Shown in pieces: positions 21,381 to 29,573 of a stretch of DNA of 64,000 bases. The notes beneath the pieces are model-generated. The model worked only from the letters and a program-made list of their open reading frames with translations, was not told the origin of the DNA and made no database searches. The stretch is from the NCBI GenBank assembly GCA_030248065.1, contig JASAMV010005659.1, positions 1-64,000 of the forward strand. Reading direction: 5' to 3'. Position 1 is the stretch's first letter; each line of letters opens with the position of its first letter. Made by a program: the position numbers and the translations under genes. The DNA is from Rhynchonema sp. JSB1_4 (taxonomy: Eukaryota; Nematoda; Chromadorea; Monhysterida; Xyalidae).

Positions 21381-22001
21381 ATGGCAAAGAAAAATAAAAC
21401 CGCTGTTCTTAGTGGGGCTTTAGGTGTTGGAAAAAGTTCTGTCCTCAGGGCATTAGAGGAGTACGGTATTGAGTCAAGGTGTGAACCCTTGCATATTTGG
21501 GATCACGGATTCTTACAAGCCTACTACGAAGATCAAAAAACTAATGGGTTGACATTTCAGTCACTGGCCTTAACTTCTTTGTTTGATCATTACAGTAAAC
21601 CGACGGCTGACGCAGACCGCTGGCTTGCATGTGAACGCAGCCCCGCAGATTCGGTGGCCATTTTTGCTCTTGGTCCCAGAAGCGCACTGTCACCACCCGA
21701 ACGGGACATTATAAGGTATGCACACAATGTTCTACAGGTTGAACACCAATTCAACCCAGATATTGTGTTCTATATTCGTGTTCACCCAAATATTGCGTAT
21801 GCTCGGATACTCAATCGTGGTAGGTACTCTGAGCGAACTGTGACCTACGAATACTGTAGTGCAGTTTCGACGTATTACGACAAGTGGCTAATTGAGCAAT
21901 CAATCGATTTTCCAACTCCATCGTGCAAAATTGTGATTATCGACGCCGACAATCTATCGATTTCTGATTTGGTGGCTAAAGTCCGACCATGGCTCAAGTG
22001 A
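21381..22001 (+). CDS. Deoxynucleoside kinase
   Basis: ATG 21381 gives 206 residues; the frame is open upstream without need. The P-loop is GALGVGKSS (residues 12-20), followed by an ERSPADS segment like the ERS motif, and a late RVHPNIAYARILNRGRYSE matching the arginine-rich lid (R-x-x-P-x-x-x-x-R-x-x-x-R-x-R) of the dNK/TK2/herpes TK family. It should phosphorylate deoxynucleosides for DNA synthesis. It is transcribed divergently from the TMP kinase across about 300 bases, and its end overlaps the next gene by 13 bases. Confidence 0.75.
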   Translation: MAKKNKTAVLSGALGVGKSSVLRALEEYGIESRCEPLHIWDHGFLQAYYEDQKTNGLTFQSLALTSLFDHYSKPTADADRWLACERSPADSVAIFALGPRSALSPPERDIIRYAHNVLQVEHQFNPDIVFYIRVHPNIAYARILNRGRYSERTVTYEYCSAVSTYYDKWLIEQSIDFPTPSCKIVIIDADNLSISDLVAKVRPWLK

Positions 22002-22288
22002 TGCTTGACTTATGTCACTGCGAATTTTGTCCCAGTTTTTTTTCAGGAACCAACCAGTTATACCTACACTATGTTCAGTGTCACAATTACCGGAAAACAC
22101 AGCTTTCAACATTCTTTGATTTTCGCCTAAAACTGTGTCAAAATTGTTGTGGATCTGTGGAACAGTCTGTTGATGGGCCTGATGGCAACTGTATCTTGTT
22201 AATTAAACTATGCAAGGCATGTAAGGTAGAAAACGATCAGATTGCACCATTTTTATCAATTGAAACAGATGAAAATCGTAAATCTTAA
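21989..22288 (+). CDS. Small zinc-binding protein
   Basis: 99 residues. Two CxxC-type clusters are visible: CHCEFC with a distal H-x-x-x-x-H (LHYVQCH), a C2H2-like unit, and LCQNCCG ... LCKAC, a likely second zinc site. It starts inside the deoxynucleoside kinase stop region in another frame, and its last codons abut the converging minor capsid gene. Role unknown; transcription or nucleic-acid binding is plausible. Confidence 0.5.
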   Translation: MAQVMLDLCHCEFCPSFFSGTNQLYLHYVQCHNYRKTQLSTFFDFRLKLCQNCCGSVEQSVDGPDGNCILLIKLCKACKVENDQIAPFLSIETDENRKS

Positions 22289-22916
22289 TAACTGTCACAT
22301 AGTCCGATTTCTTTAAAAGTCAGTGAAAGCAGATAAACACCCATATTGCTTGCGAAATTTTGAATTTCTAGATTCTCATAATAGATACGGAAAGATAAAA
22401 AATGTAAATATTCGGGACAGCAAACTTCATCGCACGCCAAAAATTTTCCATAGGTCACATGCTTCTGGGAGGCAGAATAGAGTACCTCTTTTTTACTGGC
22501 TGTATTAGCATTCGAGTCCAACGCATAAAACCCTAATAATCGGAAGAAATTATAATTAAAGTACATCATTTTGCTGAAATTAGATTCAATCAAAATTATC
22601 TTGTGGCCCCAATTCACGTTCGGTATATTCAGTGCCCGAACCTCAGATTCTTCCAGTCCATCAAACCCTTGTGGACCTGGCTTTAGACCCAACTTGAGCG
22701 AAAGTGAGTTACTAAGAAACAATTGTGCCCTCGCCTGTGCAGCCAGTTTTCCTCTTTTGACTGATACAAAACCTTCTTTGTCTATTTTGCACGTGAACCG
22801 ACCCCCACCACAAAATTCTTTCGCTTCAGCCGACTTCAGTAATTGATCAACTTGGTCACACAGGTCATCCGGTGTCTCAAGGCAAAGTTGTTCACTGTGG
22901 GCGCTAATTATGAATC
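22285..22916 (-). CDS. Penton-like minor capsid protein, apparently lacking its N terminus
   Basis: The frame is open from a TGA near 22917 to the stop at 22285 (about 210 codons); no ATG near the upstream end. It contains ETPDDLCDQVDQLLKSA, comparable to SPGYYDNIDDLIKSI of the element B minor capsid, and MYFNYNFFRLLGF, comparable to WLSPQLAAILGF, in the same order and spacing. These are landmarks of Polinton minor capsid (penton) proteins. The first roughly 80 residues expected for the family are absent, so there may be an upstream exon (an acceptor-like AATTAG sits at the boundary) or a truncation. Confidence 0.55.
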
Positions 22917-22919
22917 AAC

Positions 22920-23232
22920 AAAAATTCACGCTATTGTCGCATGCCAGACAAATCAGAACCAAACCCATTACGATGGAATTGATCTTGTATCTGTAGACAT
23001 ACAGTCACCGAACACTGTATCCCACGTTCAACGTATTCCATGTTTTGCTCTGTGTACGCAATGTGGTGCATGTTCTACGTCCCTCTCTATTCGTGGTGAG
23101 TTTAATATGCGTTTATTTGCGAGTCAAAATTGTGTGAATTTAATTTTGATCTAAAATTTTAAATTTAATTTTCTTAATTTAACCTACTTTGGTCTCTCAC
23201 TCACGCATTCGTCACATCCGTATCATACTAGT
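22920..23232. other. Unassigned stretch between convergent/divergent genes
   Basis: A plus-strand frame through 22843-23154 contains CTQCGAC but overlaps the minus-strand capsid gene and has no good start. I do not call it. Confidence 0.4.
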
Positions 23233-23649
23233 ATGAACCCCGAACCTTTACTGGTACCTCATCGGCGATATAGATTTCACGCACCTGATGTTTCACATGA
23301 GGGACTTATGACAATAGTCACTAACGCTGACCTCATTTGTCATGATCTAGATAGACACATTCAATTATTATGCGTCTGGATGAGCGTAAATTTAGAATGT
23401 TCAGCTGAAGTCAAAAATAATAAAATAGTTTTAGAAGGCAACCACCAGTATAAAAGATTACTTCGATCCATTTATGGTTTTGTTACTGCATATGTTTTGT
23501 GTGACAGATGTGGTAGTCCATTTACAGTATTTCATAAGCCTATGAACAAGAAAAGTCCGTATCTTGTCTGCAACTATTGTGGTCACAGTAATCGGTGTGT
23601 TGGGTTTTTGAGACGCCATGTGTTGTGCACAATAAATTATCATCTATAA
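23233..23649 (+). CDS. eIF2-beta/eIF5-like zinc-ribbon protein
   Basis: 138 residues. The middle and C-terminal parts match the C-terminal module of translation initiation factor 2 beta: a helix-beta region (LLCVWMSVNLECSAEV ... IVLEGNHQYKRLL), then FVTAYVLCDRCGSP ... KPMNKKSPYLVCNYCG, equivalent to the YVTCHTCRSPDT ... FLQCETC zinc ribbon. Cellular eIF2-beta binds eIF2-gamma and eIF5 and helps start-codon selection. The lysine blocks of the eukaryotic N terminus are absent, so it resembles archaeal-type or truncated forms. In a virus-like element it may modulate translation initiation. Confidence 0.6.
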   Translation: MNPEPLLVPHRRYRFHAPDVSHEGLMTIVTNADLICHDLDRHIQLLCVWMSVNLECSAEVKNNKIVLEGNHQYKRLLRSIYGFVTAYVLCDRCGSPFTVFHKPMNKKSPYLVCNYCGHSNRCVGFLRRHVLCTINYHL

Positions 23650-23857
23650 TTGATGGAGGTATAATATAATCCAATCTGTGGCGAACAAAACAGCGGGGAC
23701 AAAAAACGGTCACTCGAAGAGATGTGTAATTGGGGAAGCGTAAACCTAGATCTAGCGCCAAGCCCGATATCCTTCATCAACCGTATTTCAAAGATTATGT
23801 AGTGCATTAAAATTTTCAGGAACGCATTTTACTGGAAGCGGCGACAAGGTAGTAATC

Positions 23858-24064
23858 ATGACGGATATGGGCAAACAAGATGCTGATCATGTTATTGTGC
23901 TCGAGAAAACCAATAATGGATTGGACAAACCGGTTAATGTCATGTTTTGCATTCAATTTGCCCTCACGAACAAAACAGTGGGTTTGATGTATGTGAAATA
24001 TAGTAAATTTCCAAATTCGCTGCCGCACAGTGAAGTACGCCCCATAGTTAATGTCATGTTCTAA
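23858..24064 (+). CDS. Small unrecognised protein
   Basis: 68 residues, ATG start, alternating hydrophobic pattern (VNVMFCIQFALTNKTVGLMYVKY) suggestive of beta strands. No family recognised. It may instead be a 5' exon of the following gene, since a TTTTCTTTTCAG acceptor-like site precedes 24268. Confidence 0.3.
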   Translation: MTDMGKQDADHVIVLEKTNNGLDKPVNVMFCIQFALTNKTVGLMYVKYSKFPNSLPHSEVRPIVNVMF

Positions 24065-24239
24065 ACCCGAAAATCAGCCTGTGAGACATTCGGACAGCCA
24101 ACACACACGCAGCTTGCCAGCCAGTCAGGCAGCAGCGCGCAATGTTTCAGAACCGCACAGAATGGTCTGGCCTGAACATGTGCCCCGGGACTGAGTCGTC
24201 GCACAACAGACTGCAGTGCCCGCTATTTTTTTATCCCAT

Positions 24240-25007
24240 ATGAAAGCAACCCAATTTTCTTTTCAGCACATTTACCACGTAAAGAAACCAGAGGACCAGA
24301 CTGAAATACGGCGTTTGTACTTCAATGTGGCAACATCAACATTCCAAGTGGTGAGATCGGACGTTAAAACCATTCCTCGCGGTACCAAAGCACTACGTCT
24401 TTCTTCCGATGTCATTGTCGATCTCGGAACTCTTCAAAATGGACTGTGTTATGACGAAATCGTGAGACATTCCCAAAATGAACACTTAGTTGTGATGAAA
24501 ACCCATATTGTGGCAATTGAATCGAAAAGAGAACCGTATAGTCTATCGATAACCGAACAGCACCACAAGAGTGTCGTACCAATTTCTATTCCATCAAATC
24601 GTCCCGGATCAACACTGCACAATATTGTTCATTTCGCATCTTTCCCTTTACTAGTCGTGAATGAATCGATGGTCGATTGCTCACTGTTCACCATATCCAA
24701 CACCGATTTTGGTATAAACTTCTTTTCACGACTGAGAATTCCGTTTATCGATGGAGCCAAAAAAATCGGGTTCGAAAATTGTGGACCAAATATTTTAGTC
24801 GGTTTTATAAACAATTGTCGAACTTCTTCTCCATCCAAACCGAAAATTAAAATAATTATTTTATCTAACACACCTTTCTCGCTTTTGGAATTGTGCTCAA
24901 GAACTATTTCGAAGCATTGTCATCCTGGTTTTATTCAGGAATTGGTCTCTGATGTTTCATATAATTGTCCCCATTTAATTAATACCGTGACATGTTGGTG
25001 TAAATAA
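24240..25007 (+). CDS. Unrecognised 255-residue protein of element A
   Basis: ATG at 24240. It is predominantly beta-strand-like with alternating hydrophobics (IFHVKK, LYFNVATSTFQVV, VIVDLGTL, IKIIILSNTPFSLLEL), no transmembrane segment and no catalytic motif that I recognise. It sits next to the protease and dUTPase-like genes, so a virion role is possible but unsupported. Ends CWCK. Confidence 0.45.
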   Translation: MKATQFSFQHIYHVKKPEDQTEIRRLYFNVATSTFQVVRSDVKTIPRGTKALRLSSDVIVDLGTLQNGLCYDEIVRHSQNEHLVVMKTHIVAIESKREPYSLSITEQHHKSVVPISIPSNRPGSTLHNIVHFASFPLLVVNESMVDCSLFTISNTDFGINFFSRLRIPFIDGAKKIGFENCGPNILVGFINNCRTSSPSKPKIKIIILSNTPFSLLELCSRTISKHCHPGFIQELVSDVSYNCPHLINTVTCWCK

Positions 25008-25012
25008 ATTGA

Positions 25013-25519
25013 TCACGTCCTGTGTGAAAATAATTTTTTGAAAGAAGCAAGCACCATGACTTTGTTTTGTCTAAAATTTGAGCCAGAAAAGGATGACAAA
25101 ATTGACTTCATATCTCTATTTCTAGCCAACAAGGCTGCTACAACAACACAAAACAGTCCACAAACACCATGTTTTTCATCACTATTTTGTATTGGGTTTG
25201 TCAGAAAATAACAATTTGGCGCATTTTTCTGCAAAAAAATATTAAATTCAGGACCATAAAATTCTGGATGTCGTGCTAATGAATCAAAAAAGATACAAAC
25301 TGAGTTCGCGCCATATGAAAGAGCCAATAATATGAAATGTCCCTGCCCCTTGTTCCTTTCTGACGGAATAAAAATAACCACAAAATTTTGCGTGTTAAAA
25401 TCCAAAACTTGACCTAAACTTGCGACGTCTTCCATCGAATAGACGCCTCTAAAATAGGGTTTGGTGTGATTATCAACCTTTGCCAGCAACCGCGTTAATT
25501 CGGCAACGGTGAGTGCCAT
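25013..25519 (-). CDS. Adenain-like cysteine protease (virion maturation protease)
   Basis: 168 residues. The catalytic triad of the adenovirus protease/Ulp1 fold is visible: GHFILLAL (His), a downstream acidic residue in FFDSLARHP, and QNSDEKHGVCGLFC, where Gln sets the oxyanion hole and Cys in GVCGLFC is the nucleophile. Length fits Polinton proteases (137 residues in element B). It would cleave virion precursors during assembly. Its start codon overlaps the start of the divergent dUTPase-like gene within the palindrome CCATGG. Confidence 0.75.
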   Translation of the reverse strand: MALTVAELTRLLAKVDNHTKPYFRGVYSMEDVASLGQVLDFNTQNFVVIFIPSERNKGQGHFILLALSYGANSVCIFFDSLARHPEFYGPEFNIFLQKNAPNCYFLTNPIQNSDEKHGVCGLFCVVVAALLARNRDMKSILSSFSGSNFRQNKVMVLASFKKLFSHRT

Positions 25520-25904
25520 GGATTACGGTAACGAACCTGTACTTTGCAAAGTAGGTGTGGGTGGATGCCGTCCTCGCAAAAATGATGAAATCGGTGTTTC
25601 GTATGATTTACTGTCACCGAATTATTACTGTGTTCAAGGATTTCAATCAGTGACCCTTCCACTCAACTTTTCTTTGTGGCTACCGTATTTCTGTGTGGGA
25701 TTTATCTGCGGAAGTCCGTTGTGGGACCATACAGCTCTTATCGTCCGACAGACAATCGTAAGCCCAAATGATGCTTCACAGCTTAAGTGTGTCGTAACGA
25801 ACATTTCTCCAACGCCTATCCACATCTATAAAGATATGGTAATTGCTAAATTGATATTTGCGGTATCATGGCACGGGGAAATTTTTTTCACAGACGGAAA
25901 ATAA
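25518..25904 (+). CDS. dUTPase-like protein with degenerate motifs
   Basis: 128 residues from ATG 25518. The fold pattern is that of trimeric dUTPase: NDEIGVSYDLLSP stands in for motif 1 (AGYDLYS), VTLPLNFSLWLP matches the strand before motif 2, and DMVIAKLIF matches motif 4 (GDRIAQLI). Motif 2 (RSG) appears as GSPLWDHTALIV, and the motif 3 Asp of GVID is not seen, so catalysis is doubtful. It could be a regulatory or structural paralogue, as known in several large DNA viruses. It starts head to head with the protease gene. Confidence 0.6.
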   Translation: MDYGNEPVLCKVGVGGCRPRKNDEIGVSYDLLSPNYYCVQGFQSVTLPLNFSLWLPYFCVGFICGSPLWDHTALIVRQTIVSPNDASQLKCVVTNISPTPIHIYKDMVIAKLIFAVSWHGEIFFTDGK

Positions 25905-26235
25905 AAAGACATTGATTATAATTCACAAATCTTTACTTATGTGTTAGCCACCAATTTTTGTTCCAACTTGAGCTATGCGCCATCCATAATCCGTCTTATC
26001 CCTTCGTTGGTGTTGGAAACGTTATTGCAAGTGTGCTATAGAACACAGAGAATAAAAAAAGGTACTTGTAAAAACTTATGGTGCGAAGTTTACGCTTTCA
26101 CACAAACTACACGTAAGTATGCACAAAACAGCTCGAATGCAACAGCAGGTCCATTCTATGAAAGCCATAAAATGTTTTCGAATTTGTTTGTTTTTCATTC
26201 TGAATTCGTTCATTTATGCAGTTTGTTTCCCGAAT

Positions 26236-26490
26236 ATGGGTGACTTATTCCACCAATGTCGAGTGTGCAACCACATCGAAAATGTTGAACTGTTTCAAAT
26301 GGTCCAAGAGCCGGTCCAGTGGTTTCCGTGTCAATACCCCGGATGCTCATTCACGTGCTCGAACATAATCGACCTAAAATATCACGAGAGCATATTTCAC
26401 GTGGCGGTAATTTATTTTTGTTTTTTATTTGTTAAATTATTTTCTCAGTCACATACAATAAACTGTGCGCCATGTGAGCACATGGTTTGA
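26236..26490 (+). CDS. C2H2 zinc-finger protein, small, possibly spliced
   Basis: ATG 26236. CRVCNH is followed by FPCQYPGCSFTCSNIIDLKYHESIFH, a C-x4-C-x12-H-x4-H finger. A GTAATT donor directly after the finger and a TTTTCTCAG acceptor at 26447 suggest splicing to an exon that may include the frame 26462-26644. The upstream frame 25941-26200 looks partly coding but has no clear link. Confidence 0.45.
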   Translation: MGDLFHQCRVCNHIENVELFQMVQEPVQWFPCQYPGCSFTCSNIIDLKYHESIFHVAVIYFCFLFVKLFSQSHTINCAPCEHMV

Positions 26491-26644
26491 CTTGTGTGAG
26501 GTCATATTACACGGGACCAACTTGTCGTGTGTTGTTGGATACAACTTTGAGCTAAAAGTGCATGTGCCACTTATGGGCACTGTGGGCATGTTCTCGGTGC
26601 AAACATTTTCTAATAAAAAGATGAAGTACACTATGATGATTTAA

Positions 26645-27559
26645 TCCCCTTCCATATCCAAGGACCACACCAGATCTTTGCTTATACATAGTTAAGGTGA
26701 AACATCGGGCTTCGTTCGCTGTCACTGGGTGCGGTACGTGTCGTGCACTGGCTATTTTTGGTTGCAGTCCCTAACTACGGAAAGTGTTTTAAAGGTCATA
26801 GTGTACCTCTTACAAACGTAATTATCGTGTCAGGTGATGTGCGCTACACATGTTTTAAGGGGAAAGTAGTCACCGTGCATATGCACGGCGACTACTTTCG
26901 CAGTAAGATTATGCCTTAATCAATCGGACATGGGTAGTCCAGATAAGTAGTTAACAAACAACTGTCTATAACGTTGATCTTAAAATAAAATTTGTAGACG
27001 CAGCAAACGTACAATCCTGGCTTATCAACGAATGAGTCGAAAACATTTGATGGTGATCATGTCTCCGTGTCGACAATAAGTGCTGAAAACGAGGAGCACA
27101 GTATGGTGAGCGGGGTTATTCGGACTTCTCCGGTATTAGGTCGCTTAAAACTTAGACAGCAACCAGCTTCTTTCGATCACCCGGTGGTCGGGAAGCTAGC
27201 GCTATACAGCTAACATACATAAATGCAGCACTTGAGTGTGAGTCCTATATTTATGTTTATGTAACGAAATGTATCAGAATAAATAAATCTGCCTTCAGCA
27301 AGTTGATTATACCATCGACCCGATCGATCACGTGTTAAATTGGGATGTACTGGAAGGTTATGGCGTGTGTGAGGAGGGTCCCGACAACGTCGCTGCAAAT
27401 CAGAAACAAAACGACGATTTGTCACTGAAAGCTACTACAAAAGTCTGTCACGTGACTCCGCTAGTCTGATCAAAACTTTTATATACTGAACCAAATGTGA
27501 AATGTGAGAATTATTATTGTAGGTGATTGTACCAAAAGAAGAGTACCCATTATTGGATG
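26645..27559. other. Intergenic region with a long palindrome
   Basis: No gene recognised; short ORFs only. Contains the palindrome at 26862-26899. Confidence 0.5.
26862..26899. repeat. 38-bp near-perfect palindrome
   Basis: Left half GAAAGTAGTCACCGTGCAT and right half ATGCACGGCGACTACTTTC are reverse complements with one mismatch and no loop. It could be an operator, a replication start or a terminator-like hairpin. Confidence 0.8.
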
Positions 27560-27935
27560 ATGAGTATTCGATGATGGATCATCGCACAGACAAGTCGCCG
27601 GGGTCCAACAGACACCATCATAGTAGTGAATAAAAAGAAGCCGAAAAAGAAAAGTGGACATCACCACAAATTTGTTTGTCGAAGATGTGCCCGACGTTTC
27701 CCATCAAATGTTGGATTGAACATCCACAGAGTTCAGGGTCCGTTTGTTAAACAGAGTAGTATTTCCTACATTTTTCGTTTATTATAACGGACTCACTAAA
27801 AAATTTTCAGGATGTATTCTCTGTCCGGGCTGTCGTGAATTCTTCAAGACCATCAGGTCGCTTCAATCACATGCTTGTTTCTTGGAATCGTCCCAGCGTA
27901 TGGATCCGGTTGTCAGAGTGAAAGGTAAAAAATAA
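27560..27935 (+). CDS. Two-exon C2H2-type zinc-finger protein (5' end unresolved)
   Basis: The first recognisable exon ends near 27745 and encodes a Lys-rich stretch followed by FVCRRCARRFPSNVGLNIHR, a C2H2 finger. An ATTTTCAG acceptor at about 27803-27810 opens a second exon with CILCPGCREFFKTIRSLQSHAC, ending at the stop 27933-27935. No ATG was found for the first exon, so an upstream exon is likely (a TTGTAG acceptor lies at 27521). Confidence 0.45.
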
Positions 27936-27989
27936 ACTTATGTTTTAATTAATTATTTCAAAATAATTGACGATTTTTGTGAACCGTGA

Positions 27990-28520
27990 ATGAAACTCAT
28001 CATTGTTAGTGACCAGATATCAGTAAACATGGGAGTTCAGAATATTGTAAAATTCGAAAGGGTACTACAACGGTTTCGAGTTAAAGTGGGAGCTGAACAC
28101 TTGGGTATAACTTTATTTATGTGCGTGGTATACTGTAGGCGGCCGCGTAAAAATGGATGTTTTACATTGAAAAGTAAACTGCTGATGGAAAAAATTGAAA
28201 AATTATTGGGGCCAGTTCCGTCAACACTTTTTTGGTTGCCATGGAACAGGTGGATGAGATGTTTCGGAAAATTAATTCATCAAAATATTCGAATTTACGA
28301 CTTGCGCACAAAAGAATGCATCTTCAGATCTGCATCCGTGACCGACGACCAGACATGTGTGATGCAACTAGATACAAAAAACAATTCGTATAGTTTGATT
28401 ATTAGCTTAGATAAATACCTGTGCGTAGTTAGACCTTGTCCCTTGTGTGGTTCGGAAGTGTCAAGTGACCGCGTTTTATATCGTCATATGAACAATAATT
28501 GTCCGGTGATATTTAAATAA
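27990..28520 (+). CDS. Zinc-finger protein resembling the polymerase-preceding module of Polintons
   Basis: 176 residues. The end has CPLCGSEVSSDRVLYRHMNNNCP, a C2H2 finger. Just before it, FGKLIHQNIRIYDL ... YSLIISLDKYLCVV aligns by eye with LTGYQIIVFEHKKRI ... HFTIITSIMRYFG before the zinc cluster of the element B polymerase. In that protein the catalytic domains follow; here a stop codon follows instead. It is thus either a stand-alone derivative or the remnant of a polymerase gene. It lies 60 bases from the right TIR. Confidence 0.45.
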   Translation: MKLIIVSDQISVNMGVQNIVKFERVLQRFRVKVGAEHLGITLFMCVVYCRRPRKNGCFTLKSKLLMEKIEKLLGPVPSTLFWLPWNRWMRCFGKLIHQNIRIYDLRTKECIFRSASVTDDQTCVMQLDTKNNSYSLIISLDKYLCVVRPCPLCGSEVSSDRVLYRHMNNNCPVIFK

Positions 28521-28580
28521 CTAAGTATGTAATTTTTTGCGGGCGCGTTTTGATGTGAATGTAGAATAAAATACACGTTG

Positions 28581-28618
28581 ATAAAAACTACAGCTTTAAA
28601 GCTTGCACTATACTACTA
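28581..28618 (-). repeat. Right terminal inverted repeat of element A (38 bp)
   Basis: Exact reverse complement of 7392-7429. Directly outside it begins BEL/Pao LTR sequence. Confidence 0.85.
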
Positions 28619-28735
28619 GCGTAGACGTAGAACACGATACGATGCGATGCAATACGATAAGCACATAGTACGATACACGAAGTTTGCCCAAATAGCGAAC
28701 TGGCAAACAAAGAACAACACGCCATTCTCTCCCCC
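28619..28735 (-). mobile_element. BEL/Pao 3' LTR start, truncated by element A
   Basis: On the minus strand a purine tract (CAAGGGGGAGAG, near 28735) follows the pol frame, as the polypurine tract that precedes a 3' LTR. The LTR is then cut off at 28619 by the element A terminus. Confidence 0.5.
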
Positions 28736-28746
28736 TTGAGAGAAAA

Positions 28747-29566
28747 TCACGTCTGCGCGACCGTGGATTTGGCCTTCAACCGCTCCGAACGACGCAACGG
28801 TTGTGCCTCCGACTCACTTGACCTTTCGACTTGCGAAACAGCACGTTCGTCTTCCTTCTGTCCTGTTTCGTTTTCGTGCAGTTCCAGAGGGATCAACTTG
28901 CTGATTGATCGCTTCAACAAGTTACCATTCGATACAACGATTTCAGCTGAACGACATTCCCCGTCGTCACCATGGAACAAACGTACAATTCTCGCCAATC
29001 GCCAACATCCTCTTGGCACATTACCATCGTCCAGCAAAACGACATCACCAACTTGTGGTTTCATATTGACAGCTCCCCTGGGCTGATCAATGCTCGACTT
29101 GTAACGTTCTCTCAAACTTGTCAGATATTCGGTCGTGTACAACTTCCATGCACGATCGAGGCATTTTGATTGCTCAGCCCAATTCCTTTTCACAATCGCC
29201 TCGGTTGACATTTCGCCTTCTTCGTAGTCAGAATCGTCACTCTCGTCGTTCGCGAAACGAACCGCACCACATTCACGACCAGGAGCCAGGAAATCAATCG
29301 GACGCAACACTTGAAACGACTCGTTGTCCGAATACAAATATGTCAACGGTCTTGAATTCATCATCGCTTCGACCTCACACAGCACCGTTTGGAACTCTTC
29401 CAGCGTCAGTAATCGTTTGCCAACAGCTGCTTTGATCATTCTCTTCATTATGCCAATCATTCGTTCAAACATGCCGCCTTTCCACGGACTTAGCGGTGTT
29501 TGCATGCGCCATTCGATCTCTTCCTTGGCAAGATAGTCGAGATATTCATCGTTGTCTGGGGTGTTT
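28747..29566 (-). pseudogene. pol: BEL/Pao retrotransposon integrase C-terminal region
   Basis: The frame reads PLSPWKGGMFERMIG ... MNSRPLTYL ... LRPIDFL ... RERYKS ... VGDVVLLDD ... PRGCWRLARI, the standard order at the end of BEL/Pao Pol: integrase core end, then the C-terminal domain. The upstream part of pol is lost at about 29566. The tail is rich in Glu/Arg/Ser. It is on the minus strand with its own PPT downstream. Confidence 0.85.
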
Positions 29567-29573
29567 GAACATC

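Larger units (their letters stand above)
7392..28618. mobile_element. Element A: 21.2 kb TIR-bounded virus-like element
   Basis: A perfect 38-bp inverted repeat (7392-7429 and 28581-28618) bounds a block containing a basic virion protein, major capsid, penton-like minor capsid, adenain-like protease, TMP kinase, deoxynucleoside kinase, dUTPase-like, eIF2-beta-like and F-box genes. Capsid and protease families match those of Polintons, adintoviruses and adenoviruses. No packaging ATPase, integrase or polymerase catalytic motifs were found inside. I see no target-site duplication: flanks are AATATA on the left and GCGTAG on the right. The left flank is a PLE, the right flank a BEL/Pao LTR. It may be an endogenous virus or a defective or specialised Polinton relative. 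Confidence 0.7.

Noticed and set aside
22843..23154. Plus-strand Cys-containing ORF
   Set aside because: It overlaps the 5' part of the minus-strand minor capsid gene and has no supported start or homology.
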